46,886 nt of DNA from the NCBI GenBank assembly GCA_015056495.1, contig SVGC01000026.1, forward strand, positions 1 through 46,886. The letters run 5' to 3'. How positions within the stretch are numbered: position 1 is the stretch's first letter; every line of letters starts with the position of its first letter. A model generated the notes under the pieces. The model did no database searches. It worked only from the letters and a program-made list of their open reading frames with translations, and had not been told where the DNA came from. Shown one piece after another: positions 32,967 through 41,981 of this stretch. The stretch is from Butyrivibrio sp. Lineage in GTDB: Bacteria > Bacillota > Clostridia > Lachnospirales > Lachnospiraceae. Both the position numbers and the translations under genes were made by a program.

Positions 32967-33643
32967 CTGTCACTCCATCTTTTTTCCAAATGCTTAGATA
33001 ATAGGCTGATTGGCCAGCATACGATGAAATACATCATAAATACTGTAGCAAACATACCAAAAGCCGCATCCGGCGAAGTACGTCTGTTAGCTTCAATAAT
33101 CTGCTGCGTAACTTTCAGCACTTCAACAATGCCGATCATCATAACAAGGCTCGTAGTCTTGATCATACGCGTTATCAGATTAATTGATAGCGGTATGAGC
33201 CTTCTGAGCGTCTGCGGAAGTATGACATATCTATATGTCTGCAGCTTGCCAAGTCCAAGCGCCTCTGAACTCTCATACTGATGTTTTGGGATACTGATCA
33301 ATGCACCTCGCACAAGGTCACCCATCTCAGCGGTTCCCCAAAAAGTAAATACTATAATAGCTGACACTTCAGCCTCTATATTGATTCCAAATACTCTTGT
33401 AGTTCCAAAATAAACAATAAACAAAAGAACCATCTGCGGCATGATCCTGACAATCTCAAGATACACTCTCATAACTGCTTTGATGATCTTGTTCTGCATA
33501 GTCATGAGTGCGCCAACAACAAGGCCCAGACCAATACTCAGTACAACGGATATAAGACTGATTCTTACTGCCACCCACAGACCATTGAGCATACGCAGGA
33601 AGTTGGTTCCTTTAAAAAGAAGTTCAATCCCCATAAGCTGCAT
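32963..33643 (-). CDS. Amino-acid ABC transporter permease, second subunit
   Basis: A 226-residue permease of the HisM/GlnP family with about five membrane segments (for example VAVRISLISVVLSIGLGLVVG). The EAA loop is YESSEALGLGKLQTYRYVILPQTLRRLIP, and the preceding part shows EIVRIMPQMVLLFIVYFG. The start overlaps the end of the first permease gene and has a strong GAGGAGGG site, implying coupled synthesis of a heterodimeric channel. Confidence 0.93.
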   Translation of the reverse strand: MQLMGIELLFKGTNFLRMLNGLWVAVRISLISVVLSIGLGLVVGALMTMQNKIIKAVMRVYLEIVRIMPQMVLLFIVYFGTTRVFGINIEAEVSAIIVFTFWGTAEMGDLVRGALISIPKHQYESSEALGLGKLQTYRYVILPQTLRRLIPLSINLITRMIKTTSLVMMIGIVEVLKVTQQIIEANRRTSPDAAFGMFATVFMMYFIVCWPISLLSKHLEKRWSDR

Positions 33644-34283
33644 AGCGAACCCTCCTCTCTATATATGTTCCAAGGAGAGACACCGGAAGCAGCATGATCA
33701 GGTAAAAGATTACCAGCAAGAACAATGCTTCGATTGTCTTATACTCAAGTCCAATAAGATCCTTAGCTGTAAACATCAGATCCATAAGGCTTATGGCAGA
33801 AAAAACGCTGGTCTCTTTAAGCAGGAATATGATATTAGCCATGAATCCCGGAATGCTGATAGATACTGCCTGCGGCAATATGATATAGAAAAATACCTGG
33901 TATTTCTTCATTCCAAGGCTAAGCGCACTTTCGGACTGAATATCATCTATGGCACTAAGGCCACTTCTGAAAGTCTCAGTCATATAGCTGCCGCCTATAA
34001 GAGTCAGTCCCAATATTCCACAGGTCTGAGCTGTGATCCTGATACCAAGCTTCGGAAGACCGAAGTATAGAAAGAACAGCTGAACCAGGAGCGGAGTATT
34101 TCTAAATAATTCGATATATATTTTTACTATTATCTGAAGTATCGGTACCTTAAAATATAGAACAAGAGCACAGCCAAGACCCAGCGCTATTGAAAAAATA
34201 ATGCCAAGCCAGCCTATCTTTACCGTAAGGCCGAGAGCTTCAACATAGAGCGGTATATACTCTCTTATTACATTCCAATTCAT
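33624..34283 (-). CDS. Amino-acid ABC transporter permease, first subunit
   Basis: The chosen start is the ATG at 34281-34283 preceded by AAGGA; the frame is open 18 bases further. The protein of 219 residues shows ELFRNTPLLVQLFFLYFGLP, the characteristic HisMQ motif, and an EAA loop SESALSLGMKKYQVFFYIILPQAV. With the second permease it forms the membrane channel of the cysteine-type transporter. Confidence 0.93.
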   Translation of the reverse strand: MNWNVIREYIPLYVEALGLTVKIGWLGIIFSIALGLGCALVLYFKVPILQIIVKIYIELFRNTPLLVQLFFLYFGLPKLGIRITAQTCGILGLTLIGGSYMTETFRSGLSAIDDIQSESALSLGMKKYQVFFYIILPQAVSISIPGFMANIIFLLKETSVFSAISLMDLMFTAKDLIGLEYKTIEALFLLVIFYLIMLLPVSLLGTYIERRVRYAAYGD

Positions 34284-34380
34284 TTCATTTTCCTTCATCA
34301 CATTAAAGCATTGCGGTGTAAATCATACCATTTTCATAGGAATATGTCTATAGATTCCATTCTAATGCTACATGAAAACA

Positions 34381-34406
34381 GCGGAGCTGCTGTAACACAA
34401 CTCCGC
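34381..34406 (-). terminator. Intra-operon hairpin after the binding-protein gene
   Basis: GCGGAG (34381-34386) pairs with CTCCGC (34401-34406); on the minus strand it is followed by TGTTTT. Hairpins at this place commonly stabilise the 5' transcript or partly stop transcription so that the binding protein is made in excess over the permeases. Confidence 0.5.
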
Positions 34407-34446
34407 CTTTCCCCCTCTTTATAATAATCGTAGCTTATTACCATCA

Positions 34447-35382
34447 TCAAGGAAGCTCTGTATTCTCAACTACAAGTGTATCCTCATAGTCAGCACCATA
34501 TGTGTCAAGAAGAGTTGCCTCATAATCAGCATGGAAGAAGTTCTCTTGTCCAAGTGTTACGAGTTCTTCGTTGAGCCAGCTAAGCAGTGTCTCATTTCCC
34601 TTAGTTACGGCCGGTGCAATTGTATCTGCTGATCCAAGTGAAGGAATACCTACTTCGTAACCTTCATTCTCGATAGAGAAAGCAATTACTTCAGTATTAT
34701 CATTTGCCCATGCGATACCATTTCTGTTCTCGAAAGCAGTCTTAGCTTCTGCATAAGCATCGTACTTCTGAAGCTTGATATCAGGATAGTTCTTCTCAAG
34801 ATATGTCTCAGCTGTAGTACCGGAGATAACAATCACTTCATCATCAGCTGTCAGGTCATCAAGACTTGTTACTACATTGTCATCATGAGATACAACACCA
34901 AGTGCAACATTCATGTAAGGAAGAGCAAAATCAACTTCTTCTGCTCTCTCTTCTGTTACAGTGAAGTTAGCAAGGATGATATCAACCTTACCTGTCTGAA
35001 GATACTCAATTCTGCTGGCTGCTTCTGTAGATACATAGTTGATCTCAACACCAAGGTCTTCACCAATTCTCTCAGCAAGGTATACATCATATCCCTGATA
35101 TTCACCATTTTCATCTACATAGCCAAATGGACTCTTGTCTGAAAATACTCCAATGTTGATAACTCCGCTTTCCTTGATCTCATCAAGTGTACGATAATTA
35201 CCAGCCTTTTCCTCTGTAGTTGATGCTGTCTCTGTTGTTGCTTCTTCAACAGCAGCCTGCTCTGTAGCTGTCTCCTCTGTGCTTGTTGCTGCTTCTGTAT
35301 TGCTGCATCCAACAAGTGCTCCTGCTACAAGCACTGCTGCTGAAGCGCCGGATACTAACTTTGTAAAAATATTCTTCTTCAT
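34447..35382 (-). CDS. Cysteine-type amino-acid ABC transporter binding lipoprotein (CjaA-like)
   Basis: A 311-residue lipoprotein. The signal (KKNIFTKLVSGASAAVLVAG) ends in lipobox LVGC, followed by an acidic Thr/Glu linker of about 35 residues. The type II periplasmic fold starts INIGVFSDKSPFGYVDENG and includes GYDVYLAERIGEDLGVEINYV, VDIILANFTVTEERAEEVDFALPYMNVALGVV, ISGTTAETYL, NGIAWANDNTEV and IAPAVTKGNETL. This pattern is very close, in my recollection, to the Campylobacter cysteine receptor CjaA. Cysteine or cystine is therefore the likely ligand. It has a good own promoter. Confidence 0.85.
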   Translation of the reverse strand: MKKNIFTKLVSGASAAVLVAGALVGCSNTEAATSTEETATEQAAVEEATTETASTTEEKAGNYRTLDEIKESGVINIGVFSDKSPFGYVDENGEYQGYDVYLAERIGEDLGVEINYVSTEAASRIEYLQTGKVDIILANFTVTEERAEEVDFALPYMNVALGVVSHDDNVVTSLDDLTADDEVIVISGTTAETYLEKNYPDIKLQKYDAYAEAKTAFENRNGIAWANDNTEVIAFSIENEGYEVGIPSLGSADTIAPAVTKGNETLLSWLNEELVTLGQENFFHADYEATLLDTYGADYEDTLVVENTELP

Positions 35383-35449
35383 AATATTTATCCTCCTCTG
35401 GATATTTCCTACTATGTCTGTATGATTTGTAGGAATGTTGATAGTGAAG

Positions 35450-35478
35450 ATTTTATACTCTCAATTGATAATAGTCAA
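35450..35478 (-). promoter_or_regulatory. Promoter of the cysteine-type ABC operon
   Basis: On the minus strand TTGACT (35473-35478) and TAAAAT (35450-35455) are 17 bases apart. It lies just past the hairpin that ends the isl-lysR transcript. Confidence 0.75.
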
Positions 35479-35502
35479 CACTTATTTCTATAAAATAATC
35501 TT

Positions 35503-35537
35503 ATAGCCGGTTATCGGCAACGCTGATAACCGGCTAT
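35503..35537 (-). terminator. Terminator-like hairpin after lysR
   Basis: A perfect 13-bp stem (ATAGCCGGTTATC, 35525-35537 with 35503-35515) has a nine-base loop. The T tract on the minus strand is weak (ATTATTTT about eight bases later), so termination may be partial. Confidence 0.7.
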
Positions 35538-35571
35538 TAATAAGCATTCACATCAGAATAATCATATCAAT

Positions 35572-36480
35572 CTACTTCATTACATTATCCTTATACTTCT
35601 TCAATAGTTCCACATACCTGCTGCCAAGGGAGCTCAAATTGCTTCCTGCACGCTTGATATATATGACTGACATGATTTCCTTATCATCAAGCTTGATAGC
35701 CTTGTAGGAATTACCATTGAGGTTCTCGCAGATGATTCCCGAGCAGAGCGTATATCCATTAAGTCCAATCATGAGATTGAGCATGGTTCCCCTGTCATTT
35801 ACTCTTATGATCCTATCATAGTAATAGGTGCTGAGTACTTCTTCTGCAAAATAGAATGAATTGCGCTCACCTTGGTCAAAAGCAAGACATGGGTAGTCCT
35901 GTAATTCCATAAAATTGATAACATCCTTCGAAGCCAGAGGATGTGTGGCTGACAGGTATACATAGACATTGCAGTCAAATAGCTTTTCATACACCAGTGA
36001 GTTTTCTGCGATGATCTTACTAAGAACGCTTCTGTTAAAGTCATCCAGGTAAAGAATGCCTATCTCACTCTTAAAATTCTTAACATCATTGATAACATCT
36101 GCAGTCTTGGTCTCAGAGATATTGAACTCATACTTGTCCATTCCATAACTGGAAATAAGATCAATAAAAGCCTGAACTGCAAATGTATAATGCTGCGTAG
36201 ATACGCCAAATTTCTCTCTTTTATTTTTATTGATAAATTTATCTTCAAGCAGATTGTACTGTTCCGTTATCTGTCTTGCATAGCTCAGAAACTCCGCGCC
36301 TTCGCTGGTAACGTACGCACCTCTGTTAGTTCTCTCAAACAGTTCGACACCTATCTCATCTTCAAGATCATGTATCGCTCCTGACAGAGCCGGCTGTGAT
36401 AAATAAAATTCTTTAGCCGCCTTATTGATTGATTTGCAGTCCGCTACTGCTATAACATACCTTATCTGTTGTAGTGTCAT
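35572..36480 (-). CDS. LysR-family transcriptional regulator
   Basis: A protein of 302 residues with an N-terminal winged helix (1-60; MTLQQIRYVIAVADCKSINKA, then LSQPALSGAIHDLEDEIGVELFERT) and a two-lobed effector domain (about 90-295). It begins 27 bases after islB with an AGGAGAATATT site and closes the islA-islB transcript. Position makes it a likely activator of isethionate use or of the flanking cysteine and methionine uptake genes. LysR regulators such as CysB and Cbl control sulfonate genes in enterobacteria. The effector is not predictable from sequence. Confidence 0.9.
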   Translation of the reverse strand: MTLQQIRYVIAVADCKSINKAAKEFYLSQPALSGAIHDLEDEIGVELFERTNRGAYVTSEGAEFLSYARQITEQYNLLEDKFINKNKREKFGVSTQHYTFAVQAFIDLISSYGMDKYEFNISETKTADVINDVKNFKSEIGILYLDDFNRSVLSKIIAENSLVYEKLFDCNVYVYLSATHPLASKDVINFMELQDYPCLAFDQGERNSFYFAEEVLSTYYYDRIIRVNDRGTMLNLMIGLNGYTLCSGIICENLNGNSYKAIKLDDKEIMSVIYIKRAGSNLSSLGSRYVELLKKYKDNVMK

Positions 36481-36507
36481 AATATTCTCCTACTCTGCCT
36501 ACATATC

Positions 36508-37422
36508 CTATATTCCTTCGCCCTGGACGAACTCATGATGCATTCTCTCAAAAGCAAAACGCTTCAATTCACTAAATCTCTCTTCTGATAGATCCACGTC
36601 TCCCATTGGATAGTCTCTTCCCAATGACTCATACTTTGGGAGTCCCAGCTTGTGGTACTTTAAGAGCTCATATTCAACTGCCTTAGTTTTAATAAAATCA
36701 ACAATCTTACCTATTTCCTCTTCTGAATCATTAACCCCAGGAATAACAGGCGTTCTGACCTTTATCTTCAAGAAAGGATATTTGCTCCTAACTCTAGATA
36801 GATTCTCAAGTATCTGCCTGTTAGAACCTCCTGTATTTTGAACATGCTTTTTTTCATCAAAACATTTCACATCCATAATTAGGTAATCCAGGAATGATGC
36901 TGCTCTGTCAAAGGTCTCCCACGGGACGCATCCGCATGTCTCAATGGTCGTGTGGATATTTTGCTCTTTTGCCTTCTCCAAAATCGATACTGCAAAATCC
37001 CCTTGCATGAGAGGTTCGCCTCCGGAGAGCGTAATGCCTCCTCCAGATGTATCAAAAAAGGCTTTGTCCTTAAGCGCCTCATGCAATACCTCATCAACAG
37101 TCATCTCTTTTCCAATGACATGAAATGCCTTCGACGGGCATACTTTGTCAAAATCAGCTCCATCAATAGGCGCCTTCTCATTCCAATGAAGTATCCCTTC
37201 CCTGTCAAAAGAAGTACCAATGGTCTGCAACTTTTTGATACATTCCCTACAGCCAATGCACTTTCCCTTAGTCCATCCCATCTCAATGTCAGCTCTCTGG
37301 GACTCAGGATTGCCGCACCATCTACATCTGAGTGGACAACCTTTTAAAAATACGACGGTTCGTATTCCCGGACCGTCGTGAATAGAAAAATTCTGTATAT
37401 TAAAAACTATGCCGCTCTCCAT
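36508..37422 (-). CDS. islB: Glycyl radical enzyme activase, isethionate lyase activating enzyme
   Basis: A radical-SAM protein of 304 residues. The start is the ATG at 37420-37422, one base after the islA stop, with GGGAG inside the last islA codons, so the two are translationally coupled. The SAM cluster motif CxxxCxxC is in FLKGCPLRCRWCGNPES near residue 30. An auxiliary ferredoxin-like segment (CIGCREC, then CPSKAF) follows before the GGE-like motif GGGITLSGGEPLMQ. Downstream parts show TTIETCGCVPWE and KVRTPVIPGVND. It should abstract hydrogen from the glycine of IslA to create the radical. It might also serve the two glycyl radical enzymes upstream, for which no other activase is seen. 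Confidence 0.92.
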   Translation of the reverse strand: MESGIVFNIQNFSIHDGPGIRTVVFLKGCPLRCRWCGNPESQRADIEMGWTKGKCIGCRECIKKLQTIGTSFDREGILHWNEKAPIDGADFDKVCPSKAFHVIGKEMTVDEVLHEALKDKAFFDTSGGGITLSGGEPLMQGDFAVSILEKAKEQNIHTTIETCGCVPWETFDRAASFLDYLIMDVKCFDEKKHVQNTGGSNRQILENLSRVRSKYPFLKIKVRTPVIPGVNDSEEEIGKIVDFIKTKAVEYELLKYHKLGLPKYESLGRDYPMGDVDLSEERFSELKRFAFERMHHEFVQGEGI

Positions 37423-37423
37423 A

Positions 37424-39919
37424 TCAAGCTCCCAAGCTCTCATGCTCAGTTCGAAGTATGATATCATCCTGCAGTTCAGGTGTCAGCTGAACAAAGTAGG
37501 CACTATAACCTGCAACTCTTACCAGAAGGCTTCTGTAGTTCTCAGGCTCCTTCTGCGCTTTTAGAAGCGTATCTCTATTTATGATGTTAAACTGGAGATG
37601 CCACAATTTAAGATCTCTCCAGGCCTTGATAAAGGCTATTACCTTCTCAGTGCCTTCCTCTCCTGAAACACTTGCAGGACTCAGCTTAACATTCAATAAT
37701 CTTGAAGCTCTGTTGTAGTAGTCAGTATTTTTAGTATTATAGTTGGACAAAAGAACTGAAGTAGGGCCGTTAATATCAGCTCCCTGTGAAGCTGATGCAC
37801 CATCTGATAGTGCAGCTCCTGCATGTCTTCCGTTTGGAGTAGCTCCAATAACCTTACCAAATGGCACATTTGCTGACTGAGATACATATCTCAGATCCAT
37901 GTTGATACCAAGTTCTTTTGAATGAGTCTGTGCAAAATCAACTGCCACTCTGTCTATTCTCTTGGCAATCACATCAACATACTCATCATTATTGCCATAA
38001 GATGGTGCATTCAGAAGTCTCTGCCTTACAATTTCAAAATCGGCAAAGTCAGCATCCAGTGCCTTAAGTACTTCATCCCATGTAAGAGTCTTTTCTTCAT
38101 ATACATTCTTTTTGATTGCAGCCAGCGAATCTGCTGTAGTTCCAAATCCAATAAAATCAAAAAATCCTATATCAACGCCGCCATCAATCTTTTCACTATG
38201 GAGGTCTTTTCCGTTCTTCATGCACAGCTTATGAAGGCTTGATCCAAGAGGAGTCGCAAAATGCTTGGCATGTACTTTATTTGCTACTGCCTGCTGTTTA
38301 AATGCAATCTTCAGAATCTCTTCTTCCTGTCTGATAAATGCATTTTCAAATTCTTCATAGCTCTTAAATGTCTTTACATCACCAGTTTCAACTGTCAAAA
38401 GCTCATCGCCATACTTTCTCATGCGGCCATTGAAAAGAGTCAGCTCAATTACAGAAGCCAGATTGATGAACGGGCAGGCTGTAGTAAATGTATCAAGATT
38501 TGGCATACGTACTTCTGTACATCCGGATACGGCATAATCTCTTGCATCTGCAATATCAGCACCCTGTTTTACCAGTACAGGGATGACATCCTCATCATTG
38601 ATCAGCTTTGGAAAACCAGAGCCTTCCTTGATAGTCAGTGCTACTTCACGTAGGAATTCATCCGGTGAACCGGCATGGATACGGGCAGCAAGATCAGGAT
38701 AGTTTAATGGAAATTCTCTTTTATTTTCCAAAAGAATGTAAGACAACTCATTGGTTGCATCATTGCCATCTTCATCTACGCCACCGATAGTAACAGCTTC
38801 CCAGTGGGCATAACCTTCATTGAACTTAACTCCTGCAGGACTTACATAGAGGTCCTGATACTGAGCCATTCCAAGCCACATGCACTGGAACAGTTCCTTA
38901 GCTTCCTCTTTATTTATGCGGCCAGCCTCAAGATCCTTTTTATAATACGGATACAGATACTGATCCATTCTTCCGTTAGAGATAGTAGCTCCGGTTTTCT
39001 GTTCAAGTCTGGAAAAAAGCTGTATGAACCACTGGCTCTGCAATGCTTCTCTAAAAGTTTCTGCCGGATATGCAGGAACTTTTTTGCATATTCTTGATAT
39101 CTCCAGAAGTTCAGCCTTTCTTGCCTCATCCTCTTCTACAAGCGCAAGCTGCTCAGCAGCCTTACTGTGCCTGTCTGCCCACAATATGATGGCATCTGAC
39201 ACAATAGTAATTGCTCTGTAAAAATCTTTTCTTGATGCAGCTTCTTCACTTGTATCACCTTCAAGTTCCTTAAGATGCTGTTCTGCTTCTTCCTTGATGC
39301 CTATAAATCCGACTTCAATTCCCTTTTTATAATCATGAACCCACTGAAGGGCAGATCTCATAGAAGATGTCTCATTAACAATGTATCTTGATGTAAAAAG
39401 ATCTGATGGCTCATAGGTCAGTTTCAGGACATCTTCAGGAAGAGACTGTGAGAAGTCCTCGTAATATGTCTTTCCAGCCCAATATGGTGCAATTTCATTT
39501 TCAATTATCTCAACATCTTCCTCACTAATCTCGAAAGGAGACTCTGCCCTTGTTTTGGCCTGAGATACGAACTGATGTAAAAAGCATCCATCAAGCTCAG
39601 GATATATAAGACCATACTTACCCTTACCGCCAACTCTTCCTGCAAGAAGCTGGTGATCATCTATAGAAACATCAATTTTGGAAGCAACGTTATATAGAGC
39701 TTTTGCCCATCTAAGTATAAGATTTTCGCCTTCAGTCTCTTTGAAACTTTCAGTAAAATATCTTGCTCTCTGAACGTCAACTATAGACTTTGAATCTTTA
39801 AATGTATCGTATATTTTCTGGATCCTGCTGTCGGAATCCACATTTTCATTGATGTAAAAGACTACTTTTCCACCATTTTTTTCAATTCTTTCTTCTTGTG
39901 GTGATAATACCTTGCTCAT
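37424..39919 (-). CDS. islA: Glycyl radical enzyme, predicted isethionate sulfite-lyase
   Basis: A protein of 831 residues. The radical glycine is Gly804 in RVAGYSAYF. The thiyl cysteine is Cys467 with the general base Glu469 (GCTEVR), the C-x-E pair of C-O, C-N and C-S cleaving members. Residues at the positions I recall as the sulfonate contacts of Bilophila/Desulfovibrio IslA are all conserved with an offset of one: Arg188, Gln192, Trp373 and Arg677 (published about R189, Q193, W374, R678, with C468, E470, G805). Total length also agrees. IslA splits isethionate into acetaldehyde and sulfite. The gene follows a sulfonate-type transporter by 35 bases with a GGAGG site and precedes its activase. 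No microcompartment genes are nearby. Confidence 0.85.
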   Translation of the reverse strand: MSKVLSPQEERIEKNGGKVVFYINENVDSDSRIQKIYDTFKDSKSIVDVQRARYFTESFKETEGENLILRWAKALYNVASKIDVSIDDHQLLAGRVGGKGKYGLIYPELDGCFLHQFVSQAKTRAESPFEISEEDVEIIENEIAPYWAGKTYYEDFSQSLPEDVLKLTYEPSDLFTSRYIVNETSSMRSALQWVHDYKKGIEVGFIGIKEEAEQHLKELEGDTSEEAASRKDFYRAITIVSDAIILWADRHSKAAEQLALVEEDEARKAELLEISRICKKVPAYPAETFREALQSQWFIQLFSRLEQKTGATISNGRMDQYLYPYYKKDLEAGRINKEEAKELFQCMWLGMAQYQDLYVSPAGVKFNEGYAHWEAVTIGGVDEDGNDATNELSYILLENKREFPLNYPDLAARIHAGSPDEFLREVALTIKEGSGFPKLINDEDVIPVLVKQGADIADARDYAVSGCTEVRMPNLDTFTTACPFINLASVIELTLFNGRMRKYGDELLTVETGDVKTFKSYEEFENAFIRQEEEILKIAFKQQAVANKVHAKHFATPLGSSLHKLCMKNGKDLHSEKIDGGVDIGFFDFIGFGTTADSLAAIKKNVYEEKTLTWDEVLKALDADFADFEIVRQRLLNAPSYGNNDEYVDVIAKRIDRVAVDFAQTHSKELGINMDLRYVSQSANVPFGKVIGATPNGRHAGAALSDGASASQGADINGPTSVLLSNYNTKNTDYYNRASRLLNVKLSPASVSGEEGTEKVIAFIKAWRDLKLWHLQFNIINRDTLLKAQKEPENYRSLLVRVAGYSAYFVQLTPELQDDIILRTEHESLGA

Positions 39920-39954
39920 ATATAACTGCCTCCAAAACCTTTTTCTACATACAA

Positions 39955-41061
39955 TTATTTAAGATAAGCCTGCACTCTTTCGCTTTCTGCATAGGAACTA
40001 TTTACATAATCAGCTATGTCATAGCTCTCTGAAATAGCGTCGATACCTACAAGGAAGCTAATAGTATCATTAAGTGCATCTATATCCTCCTGCTGAGGAA
40101 TTACTGAATATACATATTTAGGCAGGATTGCCACAACCTGCTCTGGTTCAAGTGAAAGATCCTCTGCTACTTTCTGAAGTGTTTCTTCATCCAGATCATC
40201 AAGTTCTGCAGCTGCTCTTGCATACTGTTCAAGTACTATCTCAACTATAAGTGGGTTATCCTGTGTAAATGCCTTCCTTGCTACGATAGTGTTAGTGCCT
40301 GCAAGACCTACATCACTGCCTTCAGCGATTATCTTAGCTGTGCCATTGTCAACAAGCCTTGTTACTGTTGGCTCCCAGATAGCTACCGCATCAACATCAC
40401 CATTAGCAAGTACTGTAGCTGCATCACCTGCTGAAATGTTGACAAGCTCAATATCATCAATTGTCAGACCTTCTTCATTAAGGAACTTCTGAGTAAGGTT
40501 GTGACCTGTGGATCCGATGACTGTTGCAATCTTCTTACCCTTGAGATCAGAAGCTGTCTCGATATCACTATCTGCTGCAACGAGTACTGCATATGAATCT
40601 GCTGCCTGTGCTGCTATTGCAACAACTTCGTTTTCCTGACCAGCTGCAATTGCTGATACTGTAGGAACATCTCCGATAACACCAAAATCAGAATCTCCTG
40701 ATGCCAGTGACTCATTCATTGGAGGGCCTGACTCAAAATCATTCCACACTACTTCTACTCCATACTCAGCAAGAGCTTCTTCGATATATCCCTTTTCTCT
40801 TGCCACGTACAGTGGAATAAATGCTGCTGATGGCTGGATAGCAATATGTACCTCTGTAGCAGTGTATCCTGCTGCACTATCTTCTGAAGCTTCTACTGTT
40901 GACTCTTCAGAAGATGCAGCCTCTTTTTCTTCAGCAAGATCTGTTTTTGATATTTCTGTAGATGCTGTTTCAGTTGTTTCTGCACTTGCTGTTGAGCATC
41001 CCATGAGAGTTGTAGCTGCAAATGCAAGTGTTACGATAGTTGAAACTAATTTCTTTTTCAT
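39955..41061 (-). CDS. ssuA: Sulfonate-type ABC transporter binding lipoprotein (probable isethionate)
   Basis: A 368-residue lipoprotein with signal KKKLVSTIVTLAFAATT and lipobox LMGC, then an acidic Ser/Glu/Thr linker of about 45 residues. The SsuA/TauA fold begins VHIAIQPSAAFIPLYVAREKGYIEE and includes VVWNDFESGPPMNESLASG, DFGVIGDVPTVSAIAAG, GKKIATVIGSTGHNLTQKFL and VDAVAIWEPTVTRLV. Known relatives bind alkanesulfonates, taurine or nitrate-like anions. Position next to islA makes isethionate the likely ligand. It is separated from ssuB by a terminator, so it may be transcribed or stabilised separately. Confidence 0.88.
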   Translation of the reverse strand: MKKKLVSTIVTLAFAATTLMGCSTASAETTETASTEISKTDLAEEKEAASSEESTVEASEDSAAGYTATEVHIAIQPSAAFIPLYVAREKGYIEEALAEYGVEVVWNDFESGPPMNESLASGDSDFGVIGDVPTVSAIAAGQENEVVAIAAQAADSYAVLVAADSDIETASDLKGKKIATVIGSTGHNLTQKFLNEEGLTIDDIELVNISAGDAATVLANGDVDAVAIWEPTVTRLVDNGTAKIIAEGSDVGLAGTNTIVARKAFTQDNPLIVEIVLEQYARAAAELDDLDEETLQKVAEDLSLEPEQVVAILPKYVYSVIPQQEDIDALNDTISFLVGIDAISESYDIADYVNSSYAESERVQAYLK

Positions 41062-41133
41062 AATTGATTCTCCTCTTCCTTTTATTATTTTTTGAAATCA
41101 CAAGAATTTATACCTTCAAGAATACACATTCTC

Positions 41134-41156
41134 AAAAAATCCGATAGACGGATTTT
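41134..41156 (-). terminator. Terminator between ssuB and ssuA
   Basis: On the minus strand AAAATCCG (41149-41156) pairs with CGGATTTT (41136-41143) around a five-base loop, followed by TTGAG. It lies about 25 bases after the ssuB stop. A small AGAAT/ATTCT hairpin follows. Confidence 0.65.
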
Positions 41157-41181
41157 GGTTATACATTGTTATAACAAAAAC

Positions 41182-41979
41182 TTATATCGAATAATCTTCC
41201 TGTACTGTCGCCTCTTCGAAGAACTCTTCATACACTTTTTTTCGTATCTCCAGAAACTCATAGCTATTTCTGTTCCTTGGCTCCGGCAGCTCTATTTCAA
41301 ATATCTTCTTTATCTTGCCAGGTCTTGAAGACAGTACTATCAGATGATTGGACAGATACACCGCTTCATCTATGTCATGGGTGACCATGATCATGGTAGT
41401 ATGAGAAGTCTTCTGGATACGCTTCAATTCGTTCTGCATGGAGATCTTGGTAAAAGTATCAAGGGCTCCAAAAGGCTCATCCAATAACAGAAGCGGAGGC
41501 GTATTGACCAGTGCCCTTGCTATTCCGCCTCTCTGAGCCATACCTCCTGATAATTGACGGGGATATGATTTCTCAAATCCCGCCAGACCCACAAGCTCGA
41601 TATATTTTTTGACAAGGCTCTTTCTGTCCTCTTTATCAACACCGTCAAGGGCATAGCCCACATTCTGCTCGACAGTCAGCCATGGAAAAAGACGATGCTC
41701 CTGAAATACTATGCCTATCTCTTTGCTGCAATGAGCAATCTTCTTACCACCAACTGTGATATTTCCTGTGTGATCATTATCAATTCCTGCAATTGCCCTA
41801 AGGAGAGTAGACTTACCACAGCCACTGGCTCCGACTATGCAGACAATCTCACCTTTTTTGACTTTAAAATTGATATCCTTAAGAGCATCAACTACCTGAC
41901 CATTTTCAGAGTATTGCTTGCTCACCTCATTAACTTCTACGTAATCTTCTATCTGTTCTATACTCATACTGTTCCCCAT
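41182..41979 (-). CDS. ssuB: Sulfonate-type ABC transporter ATP-binding protein
   Basis: A 265-residue ATPase of the SsuB/TauB/NrtD group. Walker A is GASGCGKSTLLRAIAGI, the Q-loop is in GIVFQEHRLFPWLTVEQNV, the signature is LSGGMAQRGGIARALV (the usual V-A after R replaced by G-G), Walker B is LLLLDEPFGALDTFTK, and the H-loop is in IMVTHDIDEAVYLS. It starts two bases after the ssuC stop; ATGs at 41979 and 41967 are both possible starts. Confidence 0.93.
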   Translation of the reverse strand: MGNSMSIEQIEDYVEVNEVSKQYSENGQVVDALKDINFKVKKGEIVCIVGASGCGKSTLLRAIAGIDNDHTGNITVGGKKIAHCSKEIGIVFQEHRLFPWLTVEQNVGYALDGVDKEDRKSLVKKYIELVGLAGFEKSYPRQLSGGMAQRGGIARALVNTPPLLLLDEPFGALDTFTKISMQNELKRIQKTSHTTMIMVTHDIDEAVYLSNHLIVLSSRPGKIKKIFEIELPEPRNRNSYEFLEIRKKVYEEFFEEATVQEDYSI

Positions 41980-41981
41980 TC

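Noticed and set aside
37423..37467. Longer N-terminus for islB
   Set aside because: It would overlap the islA 3' end by 44 bases, and the extra residues do not resemble activases; GGGAG sits six bases before the ATG at 37422.
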